Part shown: one piece after another, positions 1 to 9,585 of the stretch
Layout of the letters: each line of letters begins with the position of its first letter
How positions within the stretch are numbered: the first letter of the stretch is position 1
DNA from: Trichococcus pasteurii
GTDB lineage: Bacteria; Bacillota; Bacilli; Lactobacillales; Aerococcaceae
NCBI RefSeq assembly: GCF_900112935.1
Contig: NZ_FONM01000002.1
Location: forward strand, 248,001 to 312,000
Length of the DNA: 64,000 bases
Direction of reading: 5' to 3'
Notes under the pieces: model-generated
Told to the model about the DNA's origin: nothing
Databases searched by the model: none
Seen by the model: the letters and a program-made list of their open reading frames with translations, nothing else
Position numbers and translations under genes: made by a program

Positions 1-669
1 CCATTTCGATTCAAGTTTTTTGGATAATTTCGATAACGGATAACAGACGATGAAGTACAGCAAGAAAATCAAGCCATAGATCCAGAAGGAAGCACTCGGG
101 TAGTCCTTAACGGATACTTCGATCACTTGCTGTCCGACTTTGATGACTTCGATAATCCCAATAAGCGGCAACAGAGCCGTGGTCTTCACCATCCTTGTAG
201 CCAAATTGATGGCCGGCGGAATGATGCGCCGGACTGTCTGGGGAATAATGACATACACATAGAGTTGCCCTGCAGACAATCCCAATGCCTGGCCGCTTTC
301 CCATTGGATTTTGGGTATGGAAGTGACGGATGCTCTGACGATGTCTGCCATTTCAGCCGTACCCCAAAAGGTAAATACGAAAATGGCAATCACCCGATTA
401 TCAATATGGATTCCTGTCCAACGGGTGATTCCAAAATAAAGAATGTAAAGCATCACCAATACGGGGACAATCCGGACGACTTCGAGATAGAACCTTGTGA
501 CGAATCGAACAACAATATTTCTGCTTGTCATGAGCATTCCGACCAAAAGTCCCAGTATGAATGAAAGCACGACTGATAGGATTGCGATAAAAATGGTTTG
601 TTCTAGGCCGTCCAAGATACGTTGCAGATTTTGACCTTCAAATAAAATGTTAATTCCCGAATCCTGCAA
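1..669 (-). CDS. Amino-acid ABC transporter permease (3' end cut by window)
   Basis: Inner-membrane permease of a polar amino-acid ABC importer (HisM/GlnP type). Read from the minus strand, codons run unbroken from a TTG at 667-669 to the window edge (223 codons), so only the last few residues are missing. The TTG has an AAAGGAGG site just upstream and overlaps the end of the preceding permease gene, which indicates translational coupling. Several hydrophobic segments are visible, and the EAA loop that contacts the ATPase is seen as ESGQALGLSAGQ followed by VIIPQ. With the upstream permease it would form a heterodimeric pore. The ATPase and binding protein are not in the window and may lie beyond the left edge. 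The substrate cannot be told from sequence. Confidence 0.9.
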   Translation of the reverse strand, partial: MQDSGINILFEGQNLQRILDGLEQTIFIAILSVVLSFILGLLVGMLMTSRNIVVRFVTRFYLEVVRIVPVLVMLYILYFGITRWTGIHIDNRVIAIFVFTFWGTAEMADIVRASVTSIPKIQWESGQALGLSAGQLYVYVIIPQTVRRIIPPAINLATRMVKTTALLPLIGIIEVIKVGQQVIEVSVKDYPSASFWIYGLIFLLYFIVCYPLSKLSKKLESKW

Positions 670-1309
670 AACGCAACCTCCTTTCGATGAAATGGATCAA
701 AAGGGATATCGGCAATAAAAACACCAGATAGGTTGTGACCATCAAGAATAGCGCTTCATTGGTCTTGTAATACAATCCCATGATATCTTTCGCGACAAAA
801 ACCAGGTCAGATAATGCGATTGCGCTAAAAACAGAAGTTTCTTTCAGTAAAAAAATGATGTTCGCGCCAATACTGGGAAAGGAATTTGCGATTGCCTGCG
901 GGAAAATAACGTACAGGAAAGTTTGCGTGTTTGACAATCCCAGACTGGACGCTGATTCCATCTGTATATTCGGGACGGATTCCAAACCGCCCCTTATCGC
1001 TTCCGCGAAATAGCTGCCTCCCAAAAAGGTCAACCCCAATATGCCGCAGACTTCAGCGCTTAAATGGATACCCACTTGCGGCAAGCCAAAATACAGAACA
1101 AACAACTGGATCATCAATGGGGTGTTGCGTGATAATTCGATGTATCCTTCAAAAACCTGCGACAACACAGGCAGTTTATAATAGCGCACGATGCTGATGA
1201 TCAGACCGATGATAAAGGCAAAGATGATCCCGATTCCACCAAGGCGCAACACAAGGAAAGCCGCTTCCTGATACATGGGGATAGCCTTTCTTATAAAATC
1301 CAAGTCCAT
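650..1309 (-). CDS. Amino-acid ABC transporter permease
   Basis: A 219-residue integral membrane permease of the HisM/GlnP family, partner of the next gene. It has an N-terminal hydrophobic segment (about residues 15-45) and further membrane segments to the C terminus. The EAA loop is seen as ESASSLGLSNTQ...VIFPQ around residues 117-137. The ATG is preceded by GGAGG at a good distance. Its 3' end overlaps the start of the downstream permease by 20 bases, typical of co-translated permease pairs. No binding-protein gene lies upstream, so this appears to be the first gene of the operon. The substrate is unknown. Confidence 0.92.
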   Translation of the reverse strand: MDLDFIRKAIPMYQEAAFLVLRLGGIGIIFAFIIGLIISIVRYYKLPVLSQVFEGYIELSRNTPLMIQLFVLYFGLPQVGIHLSAEVCGILGLTFLGGSYFAEAIRGGLESVPNIQMESASSLGLSNTQTFLYVIFPQAIANSFPSIGANIIFLLKETSVFSAIALSDLVFVAKDIMGLYYKTNEALFLMVTTYLVFLLPISLLIHFIERRLRFAGFGN

Positions 1310-1754
1310 TGTTTACCTCCAATCCTTTCTTGCTTTTTTTACAGTTTCTGATCATCGCCTCACAAATAAAAATAATTCCCGATAGGTTCAGGAAGCTACG
1401 ATTACTTTAGCGCCTTTGTCAGCTTTTACTGTTTGATTGTTTCAATATACCAAGACATTATTTCTGTAAAAAGATGATTAAACCAGCAATTTTCTGTCGT
1501 ATTTTTTACATTGAGTTTCTATTCACATATGGTATCATGACTGCCAATAAATGAATATTACGCAGAAACGAACACAGGTGATAGGTTTTACCGAACAGCC
1601 AAATGCTACTTTGGTCATCTTTTTGGGTAAAGTGAGTTGGCTGAACGAAGCAAAAAAGACTTGAATCCTCTGCAAGTAAAGGTTCAAGTCTTTTGATTAG
1701 CTTTGTTGCCATGAATGTCCAGCTATTCCCCATCAAGGATGGCTGGATGTTATA
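1310..1754. other. Intergenic stretch without a supported gene
   Basis: This gap separates the secreted protease gene from the permease operon, both on the minus strand. It should hold the permease promoter, and it holds the terminator annotated at 1652-1694. A 76-codon minus-strand reading frame (1506-1736) runs through the terminator hairpin, has no recognisable motif, and is not accepted as a gene. Confidence 0.5.
1652..1694 (-). terminator. Intrinsic terminator after the subtilisin-like protease
   Basis: A 12-bp perfect inverted repeat (AAAAGACTTGAA / TTCAAGTCTTTT) has a 17-base loop and a T-run on the minus strand. It lies 60 bases downstream of the protease stop codon. Confidence 0.85.
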
Positions 1755-3650
1755 TCATTTCATTATCGAATTTGTCGTCTGGCCGTTAAGCGTATAGTTG
1801 ACATCTCCTATAACCACACTATCGACAACAAATGTGAAAGTTTGTTGTTCAGTCGACTGGATCAATTTTTCGGATGTGAATGATACCGTCCCGCTTTTTC
1901 CGGTGTTACCATAATTGAGACCTGTTGTTGCATCTTCCCAGTGGCCTGTTACAGTTGCATCGGCTACTTGGGCACCGGCTTCCATGACCTTCACTTTGGC
2001 TGTCGCCCATGCATAATTTATTTTGTTTATTTTTCTGGTTACAGCGCTCATCTCGACAACCAAATCAACTGTCCTTGTAGGCGTAACTGTAGGTGCAACA
2101 TTTACGGTCACCGTAGCAGTGGCAGTCAATCCTGCGCTGTCTTTCACTTCATACGTAAAGGTATCAGCGCTTGTGAAGTCGGCGTTCGGTGTATAAGTGA
2201 TATCTGCTCCTGTCCCACTCACAATCCCGTTTGCCGGAGCTGATGCAATCGTATAGGTCAGTTGATCCCCGTCTGGATCTGCAGCGATGAGCGTGATAGC
2301 CACTGAGGTGTTTTGCGTTGTGTGAACCGCCTGGTTATACGCGACAGGGGGATGATTTGCAATTGAGCCGATCCCGAGCGCTAAGGAAGCGTCCACCAAT
2401 CCGTAACCATATAGGTTATCCTTACCAGAAGTCCCCAAATCCAAGGCTGTCTGATTCATTTTGTTGCGGACTGTCTCCGCGGTATAGCTCGGATCAGATG
2501 CCATCAGCAAAGCTGCGACACCAGCGACATGAGGTGCAGCCATTGATGTTCCGTTTGCTTCTATGAAGTACTCGCCTGCGTAACCTGCGAACGAAAACGG
2601 CTGTGGGCCTGCAAAGTTGGTGCTGTCTTTCCATGTCGACAGCACGGCTACCCCAGGCGCAGCTATTTCAACATCCGCGCCCGTACTGGAAAAACTGGCC
2701 CGCAGATTGTTTTTGTCGAGGGCCGCAACTGCTACTACCGATTCATATCTTGCAGGATAACTGACATTATTGCCGTTGCCCGCAGCACTCCCGTCGTTGC
2801 CTGCAGAGCCTATGTGCAGAACCCCGGAGCTGGCCAACACATCAAAAGCTGCCTCAAGCTGTGACGAATTGGATCCGGTGCCATAACTGTTATTTGTGAT
2901 GCGTATCGGTGAATCGGGATGCGCGGCATTATAATTCTGAATCCATTGCAGTGCTTCAATGATCCTGCTTGCGGTACCTTCCCCATTTTCATCCAGAACT
3001 CTGAGTGCCACTATCTGTGCGTTTGGTGCAACGCCGACAACCCCAAATCCGTTGCTCGCTGCAGCAAGTATTCCTGCTACATGGGTACCATGCCCATAAA
3101 CATCCTCGGGGAGGAAGTCATCCGAAACAAAATCGTAGCCTAATTCATTTAGGGATAAGTCAAAGTTATCCCGAAGGTCAAAGTGATTGAAATTCACTCC
3201 GGAGTCCAAGACGGCAACCTTGACCCCTTCGCCAGAATACCCGGCTGCAAGAGCGGCATCGGCATTGATATGATCCACACCCCAACTATTTCCAAGCTCG
3301 TTTTCTGCCGAATATTCAAGTGCCCGCACGGAATAATCAAATTCGACTACTTCCACTTGAGGATTATTTTTCAGGGCTTCGATGGCTTTCGCCGGAAGTC
3401 TTCCGGAAATCGCAGGAATAATGGTGAAAACATTACTGACATCGCCACCCAGTCCCTTAAATGCATGCAATTCTGCCTGACCCGGTTTGTCTTTAAATCT
3501 TACAATTACATCCTGAAAATCGGCAGAATTGTTCGGGGGTGCTGCGGTATCATATGATAATTGGGATGCCATTGCCTCAGTAGTTATTGATGTATAGCTA
3601 AAAATGAATAAAGATGTTAATACGACTGCATAAAATCTTTTCGAAAACAT
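1755..3650 (-). CDS. Secreted subtilisin-like serine protease (S8) with Ig-like C-terminal domains
   Basis: Extracellular endopeptidase of the S8 family, 631 residues. Residues 1-28 form a signal peptide (charged start, hydrophobic core, AMA before the mature part). Residues 45-110 look like an I9-type inhibitor propeptide. The catalytic triad is Asp149 (AVLDSGV), His187 (YGHGTHVAG) and Ser369 (NGTSMAAPH), with the oxyanion Asn285 in SAGND. After the catalytic domain (ends about 425) comes a cadherin/Ig-like repeat (about 433-520, containing AADPDGDQLTY) and a C-terminal beta-rich region of about 100 residues that I do not recognise. There is no LPXTG, so release to the medium is likelier than wall anchoring. 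An AAAGGGGA site precedes the ATG. The gene is monocistronic. A nutritional role is inferred. Confidence 0.93.
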   Translation of the reverse strand: MFSKRFYAVVLTSLFIFSYTSITTEAMASQLSYDTAAPPNNSADFQDVIVRFKDKPGQAELHAFKGLGGDVSNVFTIIPAISGRLPAKAIEALKNNPQVEVVEFDYSVRALEYSAENELGNSWGVDHINADAALAAGYSGEGVKVAVLDSGVNFNHFDLRDNFDLSLNELGYDFVSDDFLPEDVYGHGTHVAGILAAASNGFGVVGVAPNAQIVALRVLDENGEGTASRIIEALQWIQNYNAAHPDSPIRITNNSYGTGSNSSQLEAAFDVLASSGVLHIGSAGNDGSAAGNGNNVSYPARYESVVAVAALDKNNLRASFSSTGADVEIAAPGVAVLSTWKDSTNFAGPQPFSFAGYAGEYFIEANGTSMAAPHVAGVAALLMASDPSYTAETVRNKMNQTALDLGTSGKDNLYGYGLVDASLALGIGSIANHPPVAYNQAVHTTQNTSVAITLIAADPDGDQLTYTIASAPANGIVSGTGADITYTPNADFTSADTFTYEVKDSAGLTATATVTVNVAPTVTPTRTVDLVVEMSAVTRKINKINYAWATAKVKVMEAGAQVADATVTGHWEDATTGLNYGNTGKSGTVSFTSEKLIQSTEQQTFTFVVDSVVIGDVNYTLNGQTTNSIMK

Positions 3651-4000
3651 ATCATTTCCCCTTTCTTGATAAAAAAATCGAGCGTGTATGGTCGGTTAAG
3701 CCACAAATAAAGAAATTATGAACAGAGCTATGCTCTGCTTAAATCTCAGCGATTCAAACATTTAGTTTACAGCACAATATTCTTCGATTGTATACCGTTG
3801 CATTGATGATGTACAAGAAGAAGTTTCTTTTTATCGAAATTATCTTTTAAAAATTGAACGTGATCGTGCTGTTGTGGTAGATTGGTTCAAAAACATTCAA
3901 TGCTAATCTCTTGACTGGTCTCAACCGCAGGAATAATATGAAATGGAAAATGGATATTTAATGCTGAAAATACATCAAAAAATAAAAAGGAGAGCAGACA
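3651..4000. other. Divergent intergenic region
   Basis: AT-rich spacer between the divergently read protease and GNAT genes, expected to hold both promoters. A short palindrome, AGAGCTATGCTCT, lies near 3724-3736. No promoter was convincing enough to annotate, and no gene was seen. Confidence 0.4.
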
Positions 4001-4276
4001 ATGAACTTTGATAGCGGCGACTTACGTTTCTACAAAAAAGACGAAAACGAAAACTTAATCTGCGAAATAACCTATTCTCTTGCAGACAGCAGCATGATCA
4101 GCATCGACCGTACCTATGTGAATGACGATTACCGTGGCCAGGGAATTGCCGCACAACTGGTTGATCGCGTGGTCGAAATGGCCAGAGAGGAAAACAAAAA
4201 AATCATACCTCGCTGCCCTTTCGCCAAGGGCATGTTCGAAAGAAACAGCTCACTTTATGCTGATGTAATAGAATAA
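4001..4276 (+). CDS. GNAT-family N-acetyltransferase (YidJ/YjdJ-like, small)
   Basis: A 91-residue protein of the small GNAT type. The acetyl-CoA pyrophosphate-binding motif is seen as YRGQGIAAQLVD at residues 44-55, followed by a helix and the conserved CPFAKGMFERN segment typical of this subfamily. The first 40 residues form the beta strands expected before that motif. An AAAGGAGAG site lies ahead of the ATG. Acceptor substrate is unknown for the subfamily. It stands alone on the plus strand and ends at a bidirectional terminator. Confidence 0.85.
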   Translation: MNFDSGDLRFYKKDENENLICEITYSLADSSMISIDRTYVNDDYRGQGIAAQLVDRVVEMAREENKKIIPRCPFAKGMFERNSSLYADVIE

Positions 4277-4311
4277 GCTTTTCCCCTTGCTCAATCTAAA
4301 AATAGGCAGGC

Positions 4312-4355
4312 AAAAAGCGGAACGACTGTGTGTTGAAACAGTCGTTCCGCTTTTT
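4312..4355. terminator. Bidirectional terminator between GNAT and glycosidase genes
   Basis: A 17-bp perfect inverted repeat begins AAAAAGCGG and ends CCGCTTTTT, with a 10-base loop and T-runs on both strands. It serves the convergent genes on either side. Confidence 0.92.
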
Positions 4356-4365
4356 GATTAGACTT

Positions 4366-6948
4366 CTAGACTTTAAGTCCATTTATCAGATTTATCTCTG
4401 CAGTCATCCCGAAAGGTTCAATCAGCAAATATTGGGATAAAGGATCCCTGATGCTAGTGCCCAGCGTATTGGTCACTTCGATGCGCAGCGTATTCTTGCC
4501 TTCGCGGAAGCTGTTTTTTGCGTCGAAAACATATGGCGGTGCGATTTTTGTGCCGATTCTTTGGCCGTTCACGAAGACTTCGGCGATTTCATAAACCATT
4601 CCCAAATCCAGACCTACGATGGATCCGCAATCGTTCACTTCCAGTTGCGTTTCGTACGCGACTGTCCCTGCGGCACGGTCGTAGCCTTTCAGGTCACTCA
4701 AAGCCTGAATACCATTTTGCAATGTTGTGACGGATTCGAAGCTTGGGTAAGCCAATGCTCCTGCAAAACTGACTTTCCATTCCGCTTTGATCGGTTTTCT
4801 TTCAGATTCTTTTTGCGGCCCTCCGGCTGTCGAAGGCATCTGTTCATCCGTAAATACCCATACGAGTGTCTCATAAGGGGCCAATTTCAGCGCAATGCCT
4901 TCTTGGCTGACTTCCAGTTCTTTTAACTGATTGTGGTAAGCATCGAAGGCATAGCCGTTTTTCCCTGGGTAGGATGGGATGTACACTGTCGTATCGATTT
5001 CTTCAGAAATGCTCTCGTTGAAGAACATCCAGTAGTCGTTGCCGTCTTTTTCGTAATGGTAATAGACCATCTCGCGGAAAGGCTGCGCCAGTTTCAACTC
5101 GCGGACATCGTCGAGATGTTTCGGCAACTCCTGCAACGGGCTTACTTCATAGCCGGTTTTGGCTGGGGCATCGAAATTCTCCGGCAAGTCATCAACGAAA
5201 ACGATGCGCAAGCCATCCAGTTTAAGTTTTTCCAGTATCGCCATCATGGCTTTTGGCATGTAGGACGCATACGGGATGATCAATACTTCGAACGTTTCAT
5301 CCAAGATGCGCAGTTTGTTGTCGATGACAAGCGCGTCCTTCAGATGATCAAAGCTGACGATATCCATATCGATCTGCGCCTCGGTCAATACGCGGACCGG
5401 CCGTTCCACCGGCATGGCTTCCCCTGCCCATTCGAACTCCGCCGGATAGGCGACTGCGACCGGCGCGCGATGGGAGCCGTCCGATAAGATGTGCATCAAG
5501 CGGTTGGCGTAATCAGTCAGGTGCGTCATATATCGGTATTGCGGATTGTTGCCGCGGGCGTAGAAATGCGGCGGGCAGTCCCAATCGGGGAATTCTTTCG
5601 GGCTGAAGGCATGCGGAACGAGGTAATTGATGCCCCGAACAAGCAGGTGATCGGTGATCCATTTCATGGTCTTCAGCCCTTCGTTCCAACCGTAGGCGCC
5701 GAATGCTTCGCACATGGCGCGCCCATTTTTGTGCGCTGTCAGATGCGCTGCCGAAGCGCCCAGTTTGGCCAAGGCGAAATGATAGAATTCGCCGTCGCTG
5801 CCGCCTGTCTGAAAGGCATCATGATGGAAAGGCATTCCCGGAACCACTTGCGTTCCTATGACATCGATTCCGGAAAAATGCTGCGCCTCCTGCGCCCGGA
5901 AGAAGTGGCCGGCGCCATAGCCGAGTCTGGCGTGCGCGCCATTATCCTCAATATTGTGTCCTAAGTAATCCACTCCCTTATTTTCGCACCAGTCAGCCAA
6001 CACTTTCGTGAAATTCTCATTGTACAGAGTCGTGACCTTGTCCATATAGGCATAGCGCACTTCTTTTTCTGCTCCCTCTGCAGGAATCCAGAGCAAAGGC
6101 AGCAGAATAGGATCAAAAGCCAATTCTTTTTCCAGGTCCGGCCGCCAAGGCAAGACCATGTCCGAGTTCCCTATCCGTGATTCGGTCCCCTTCTGGTTGC
6201 CGAAGCGCGGTTCATCGGAGAAGAATGCAGTTATGGTCTTGCCGAAATGATCCCCGACCTGTTTTAGGTGTTTTTCGTACACTTCATCAACCAGCACTTG
6301 GGTGGCTTCCTTAACCAACGGGTTGAGGTAATCCTTCGTTGCTTCCTCGCCGCCGCTGTGCGTAGAGAAGACGACGAAAATGCTCCAGGATCCTTTTTCT
6401 AAATCTAGTTGGATCGTGTTTTCTTGATAACATTCCGTGATATCCACCAGGGATGTCGGATCGATGGGATCTCCCTCGACTGTATAATTTGAAGTACGCT
6501 TTGCCATGTAGACGCCGAGAGTCTCGATGACGTCTGTGCGTTCTTTGCTCCAAGGGCGACCCTTCAGCATCGAGGCATCGATGCGGGCTTTCTTCATCGG
6601 ACCGACCACGTCAAATCTGCGCATCGACAAGTATTGTTTCCGCAAAGCCGGGAAAGCATCGCGGATCTGTCCATTGGCGAATCCTGTCGGGAAGTGGGAA
6701 TCATCAAGCAACCAGATCTTCATGTCGCGTTTTTCGCATTCACGGATGATGATAGCTAGATCTTCCCACCATTTGTCCCCGACAAAATCCGGGTGTGGCC
6801 GCGATTCAACGCAGACCGCCCGCATGCCGGATTGATGGATTTTCTCCACATAAGTCTCTAGTGTTTCTTCGTCTTCCCCGTGCTGCCAAAAGAACGGGTA
6901 GAAATGATTCGGTAATTTTCCGATTGGGCCTGTAATATTTTTCAACAT
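4366..6948 (-). CDS. GH106-like glycoside hydrolase
   Basis: A cytoplasmic glycosidase of 860 residues with no signal peptide. The N-terminal half resembles the barrel of GH106 alpha-L-rhamnosidase-like enzymes: PFFWQHGEDEETL (18-30), ESRPHPDFVG (48-57), LLDDSHFPTGFA (80-91) and FFSDEPRFGN (242-251), with candidate acidic catalytic residues in the last motif and in the CEAFGAYGW segment. The C-terminal 110 residues form a GH2-like sugar-binding beta-sandwich (EVFVNGQRIG). Eighteen bases separate it from the PTS gene upstream, so the two are co-transcribed. The imported substrate is probably a phosphorylated glycoside, but specificity is uncertain. The family call rests on motif memory, not a search. 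Confidence 0.68.
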   Translation of the reverse strand: MLKNITGPIGKLPNHFYPFFWQHGEDEETLETYVEKIHQSGMRAVCVESRPHPDFVGDKWWEDLAIIIRECEKRDMKIWLLDDSHFPTGFANGQIRDAFPALRKQYLSMRRFDVVGPMKKARIDASMLKGRPWSKERTDVIETLGVYMAKRTSNYTVEGDPIDPTSLVDITECYQENTIQLDLEKGSWSIFVVFSTHSGGEEATKDYLNPLVKEATQVLVDEVYEKHLKQVGDHFGKTITAFFSDEPRFGNQKGTESRIGNSDMVLPWRPDLEKELAFDPILLPLLWIPAEGAEKEVRYAYMDKVTTLYNENFTKVLADWCENKGVDYLGHNIEDNGAHARLGYGAGHFFRAQEAQHFSGIDVIGTQVVPGMPFHHDAFQTGGSDGEFYHFALAKLGASAAHLTAHKNGRAMCEAFGAYGWNEGLKTMKWITDHLLVRGINYLVPHAFSPKEFPDWDCPPHFYARGNNPQYRYMTHLTDYANRLMHILSDGSHRAPVAVAYPAEFEWAGEAMPVERPVRVLTEAQIDMDIVSFDHLKDALVIDNKLRILDETFEVLIIPYASYMPKAMMAILEKLKLDGLRIVFVDDLPENFDAPAKTGYEVSPLQELPKHLDDVRELKLAQPFREMVYYHYEKDGNDYWMFFNESISEEIDTTVYIPSYPGKNGYAFDAYHNQLKELEVSQEGIALKLAPYETLVWVFTDEQMPSTAGGPQKESERKPIKAEWKVSFAGALAYPSFESVTTLQNGIQALSDLKGYDRAAGTVAYETQLEVNDCGSIVGLDLGMVYEIAEVFVNGQRIGTKIAPPYVFDAKNSFREGKNTLRIEVTNTLGTSIRDPLSQYLLIEPFGMTAEINLINGLKV

Positions 6949-6966
6949 AAACTCACTGCTCTCATT

Positions 6967-8349
6967 TTAATATTCTTTTATCGATTTTTCTGCTGGCACA
7001 AGGAAGTAGGCAATCACTGCAGAAACAGCCATGGCCAATAAAGCACAAGCTATGAATCCGTAAAAACTGATATCCAAGCCTGCCGGATTGATCATAGCCG
7101 GGATTCGGAACAAGCCATCCCCTCCAAATGAATAGAGCTTCCCTCCAAGCGCCGCAAGGATTCCTCCAGCAACTCCGCCGCCGATCCAGGCTGCTGAGAA
7201 AATTTTGAAATTTGGGATGATGATCGAATAGATGGTTGGTTCCGTCACTCCGCACAGACAGGAAGCCAGATTCCCAAAGCCCAATGATTTCTCAACTTTG
7301 TCTTTCACTTTCAGAGCATAACCAAGAGATACGCCGGCCAATGCCCAAACTGTTAATCCCAAAACCGCATTGATTGGGTCACTGCCTAAAGTAACCAGAT
7401 TATTGATCAGCACGGGAATAAAGGCGCCATGAAGTCCCAAGACAACCATCAACTGCCAAAATGCACCGAACAGAATTCCTCCGATAATCGGGCTGAAGTT
7501 GAAAATACCTAAAACAACTGTCGAAAGTCCTGTAGAAACGAGATTCATGACTGGTCCTATTGCTAAAAGAGTCAACGGAACAATGATAGCTAACGTCAAA
7601 GCAGGCACGAACATCAATTGCAGAATTTGTGGCAAAGTATTTTTTAGAAATTTTTCAACATGTGATGCCGCCCAAACGGCTGCAATCGCCGGTAACAAGG
7701 ACTGGGAATAATTGATCAATTGCATCGGTATTCTTAAAAATGTCAATGGCTCGCCTAATGTTATTGCCTCCAACAACGTGGGATACATAATCGCAGCCCC
7801 GATTACCGCACCGGTATATTGATTTGCTTTGAAGACGCGCGCAGCACTGAATCCTATCAAAACTGGCATGAAATACATTACTGCATTTGATGCTGCATAA
7901 AGTGCCAAATAAGTGCCGCTTGTGTTTGTAATGAGTCCAAAAGTCACCAATATCGCCAACACGCCTTTGATCATCCCTGATCCGACCATCACACCAAGCA
8001 TTGGCGTGATGCAGCCGCTGATCACTTTAAAGAATCGGTCGAACAGACTTCCTTCTTTTGCTTCAGATTTCTCTACGGTGGCGGTTACATTTTCCGCGCC
8101 GATATATTCGCGGACAACCGGAGCGATATCCGAAACTTCCGTACCGATGATGACTTGATATTGGCCGCCTCTATTCATGATGCCTTTCACCTGCTTCAAT
8201 TGCTTTAAAGCCGATTCATTTGCGGATGCATCATCCTTCAACACGAACCTTAAGCGTGTCATACAATTTGTTACTTCAAGGATATTCTCTTTGCCGCCTA
8301 CATGCGCAACGACATCTTTTGCTAACTGGTCATAATCTTTTTTAGCCAT
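6967..8349 (-). CDS. PTS sugar transporter EIIBC, glucose/beta-glucoside type
   Basis: Membrane permease of the phosphotransferase system that imports and phosphorylates a sugar or glycoside. Residues 1-85 are the EIIB domain, with the phospho-accepting Cys29 in EVTNCMTRLRF. Residues 105-455 are the EIIC domain with about ten membrane segments and the GVTEPTIYS motif. There is no EIIA domain, so phosphate must come from an EIIA encoded elsewhere, as for other beta-glucoside/sucrose-type EIIBCs. An AGGAGG site precedes the ATG. It heads a two-gene operon with the GH106-like glycosidase, opposite an AraC regulator, so all three likely serve one substrate. Confidence 0.93.
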   Translation of the reverse strand: MAKKDYDQLAKDVVAHVGGKENILEVTNCMTRLRFVLKDDASANESALKQLKQVKGIMNRGGQYQVIIGTEVSDIAPVVREYIGAENVTATVEKSEAKEGSLFDRFFKVISGCITPMLGVMVGSGMIKGVLAILVTFGLITNTSGTYLALYAASNAVMYFMPVLIGFSAARVFKANQYTGAVIGAAIMYPTLLEAITLGEPLTFLRIPMQLINYSQSLLPAIAAVWAASHVEKFLKNTLPQILQLMFVPALTLAIIVPLTLLAIGPVMNLVSTGLSTVVLGIFNFSPIIGGILFGAFWQLMVVLGLHGAFIPVLINNLVTLGSDPINAVLGLTVWALAGVSLGYALKVKDKVEKSLGFGNLASCLCGVTEPTIYSIIIPNFKIFSAAWIGGGVAGGILAALGGKLYSFGGDGLFRIPAMINPAGLDISFYGFIACALLAMAVSAVIAYFLVPAEKSIKEY

Positions 8350-8450
8350 AATTGCAGTCCTCCTAATGGGTTTGGAATATAGCTGCGGATATCAAATATT
8401 TAGGCGCCTACCTTGACCACATCTTCATTCCGTTATCTTAACAATATGAA

Positions 8451-8464
8451 TTATAGCGTTTCCA
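8451..8464 (-). promoter_or_regulatory. Candidate catabolite-responsive element (cre)
   Basis: Read on the minus strand, TGGAAACGCTATAA matches the CcpA consensus TGNAANCGNWNNCA at all fixed positions but one. It lies about 100 bases upstream of the PTS gene in the spacer shared with the AraC regulator, where carbon-catabolite repression of a sugar operon would be expected. No experimental support is available here. Confidence 0.45.
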
Positions 8465-8525
8465 ATGTATAATAAAAATATCAAACAACGGTACATTTCG
8501 TACCATATTTTTAGGTGGTGTAAAC

Positions 8526-9527
8526 GTGAACTTTATCGAACTAGATTCCTATTTGCGCAAACACAGCGCCAGCGAGGAACGTTATATGAAAGAACCTGTG
8601 TTGTCGGAATGGTTTAAGGATGACAATAAGGTGCTTGTTGATGGCCGCTATGTGTTTCATTTCTCCAAACCGTTTATGTCGGTCTCCTCAAATCAGGATT
8701 ATTTCGTCAATAAACACTCGCGCTTCATCCATGTCCCTGAACATATCCACGGGTATATCGAACTTAATTTTGTGTATAGCGGGCAATGCCGGCAGTCGAT
8801 AAACAACAAAGATGTCCTTCTTAAAAAGGGGGATATTGTTCTCATCGATACGGAAATCCCCCATTCCATTGCGAAGACTGGCGAGGATGATATCATCATC
8901 AACCTCCTAATCTATCAGAATTTCTTTTCCAAGTGTCTTTCCCAGATTGCCGCAACCGAAAGTTATCTATCTCAGTTCCTCTTGCAAGCCATTTCCGATT
9001 CGCAGAAGCATAACCAGTATTTGATATTCCGCAATACGAATACGGAAAAAATTTCGCTGCTGTTTCAGCAGTTATTGTGCGAAGTCTATGAACCGGGCAT
9101 TGGCACGAAAGAAATGAAGGACCTCTACATCCAGTTGATTTTTTTGGAACTGATCCGCTCGTTTTCGGTGGAAGTCAACGGTACGGAATTGGAGACGCAG
9201 CAGACGAAATTGGCCTTGGATATATTGGGGTACATCGAGGCGCATTACGAGACCTGTTCTCTGGGCGAGACCGCCGCTCATTTTGGGTATAATGCTTCCT
9301 ACTTCAGTCATATGATCCGGAAGACCACTGGCATGAGCTTCAAGGAGCTAATCCTGAACAAGCGGATAGAAAACAGTCGCATCCAGTTGATCCACTCATC
9401 CAAATCGGTAAGGGACGTCGCACTGGATTGCGGGTTCACCAATCTCAATCATTATTATAAGCTTTTTCAGGAGCATTTCGGAATGACGCCGTCTAAATAC
9501 CGTAAAGCGAATCAGATTAGCGAATAA
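8526..9527 (+). CDS. AraC-family transcriptional regulator (cupin + HTH)
   Basis: A 333-residue regulator. The N-terminal half has a cupin-like sensing domain (HVPEHIHGYIELNFVYSG, then LLKKGDIVLIDTEIPH). The last 100 residues carry the double helix-turn-helix of the AraC family, ending with CGFTNLNHYYKLFQEHFG...PSKYR. It is divergent from the PTS/glycosidase operon, which makes it the likely activator responding to that sugar. The GTG/ATG context TAGGTGGTGTAAACGTG places the start at the GTG. It ends shortly before a strong shared terminator. Confidence 0.9.
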   Translation: MNFIELDSYLRKHSASEERYMKEPVLSEWFKDDNKVLVDGRYVFHFSKPFMSVSSNQDYFVNKHSRFIHVPEHIHGYIELNFVYSGQCRQSINNKDVLLKKGDIVLIDTEIPHSIAKTGEDDIIINLLIYQNFFSKCLSQIAATESYLSQFLLQAISDSQKHNQYLIFRNTNTEKISLLFQQLLCEVYEPGIGTKEMKDLYIQLIFLELIRSFSVEVNGTELETQQTKLALDILGYIEAHYETCSLGETAAHFGYNASYFSHMIRKTTGMSFKELILNKRIENSRIQLIHSSKSVRDVALDCGFTNLNHYYKLFQEHFGMTPSKYRKANQISE

Positions 9528-9585
9528 TTTGTTGCTCGAAACACAGCGTTGTTGGGAATATGTACCTGATTTTTGGACACGCATC

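Noticed and set aside
1506-1736. 76-codon minus-strand frame
   Set aside because: It runs through a strong terminator hairpin, has no motif and no good ribosome-binding site.
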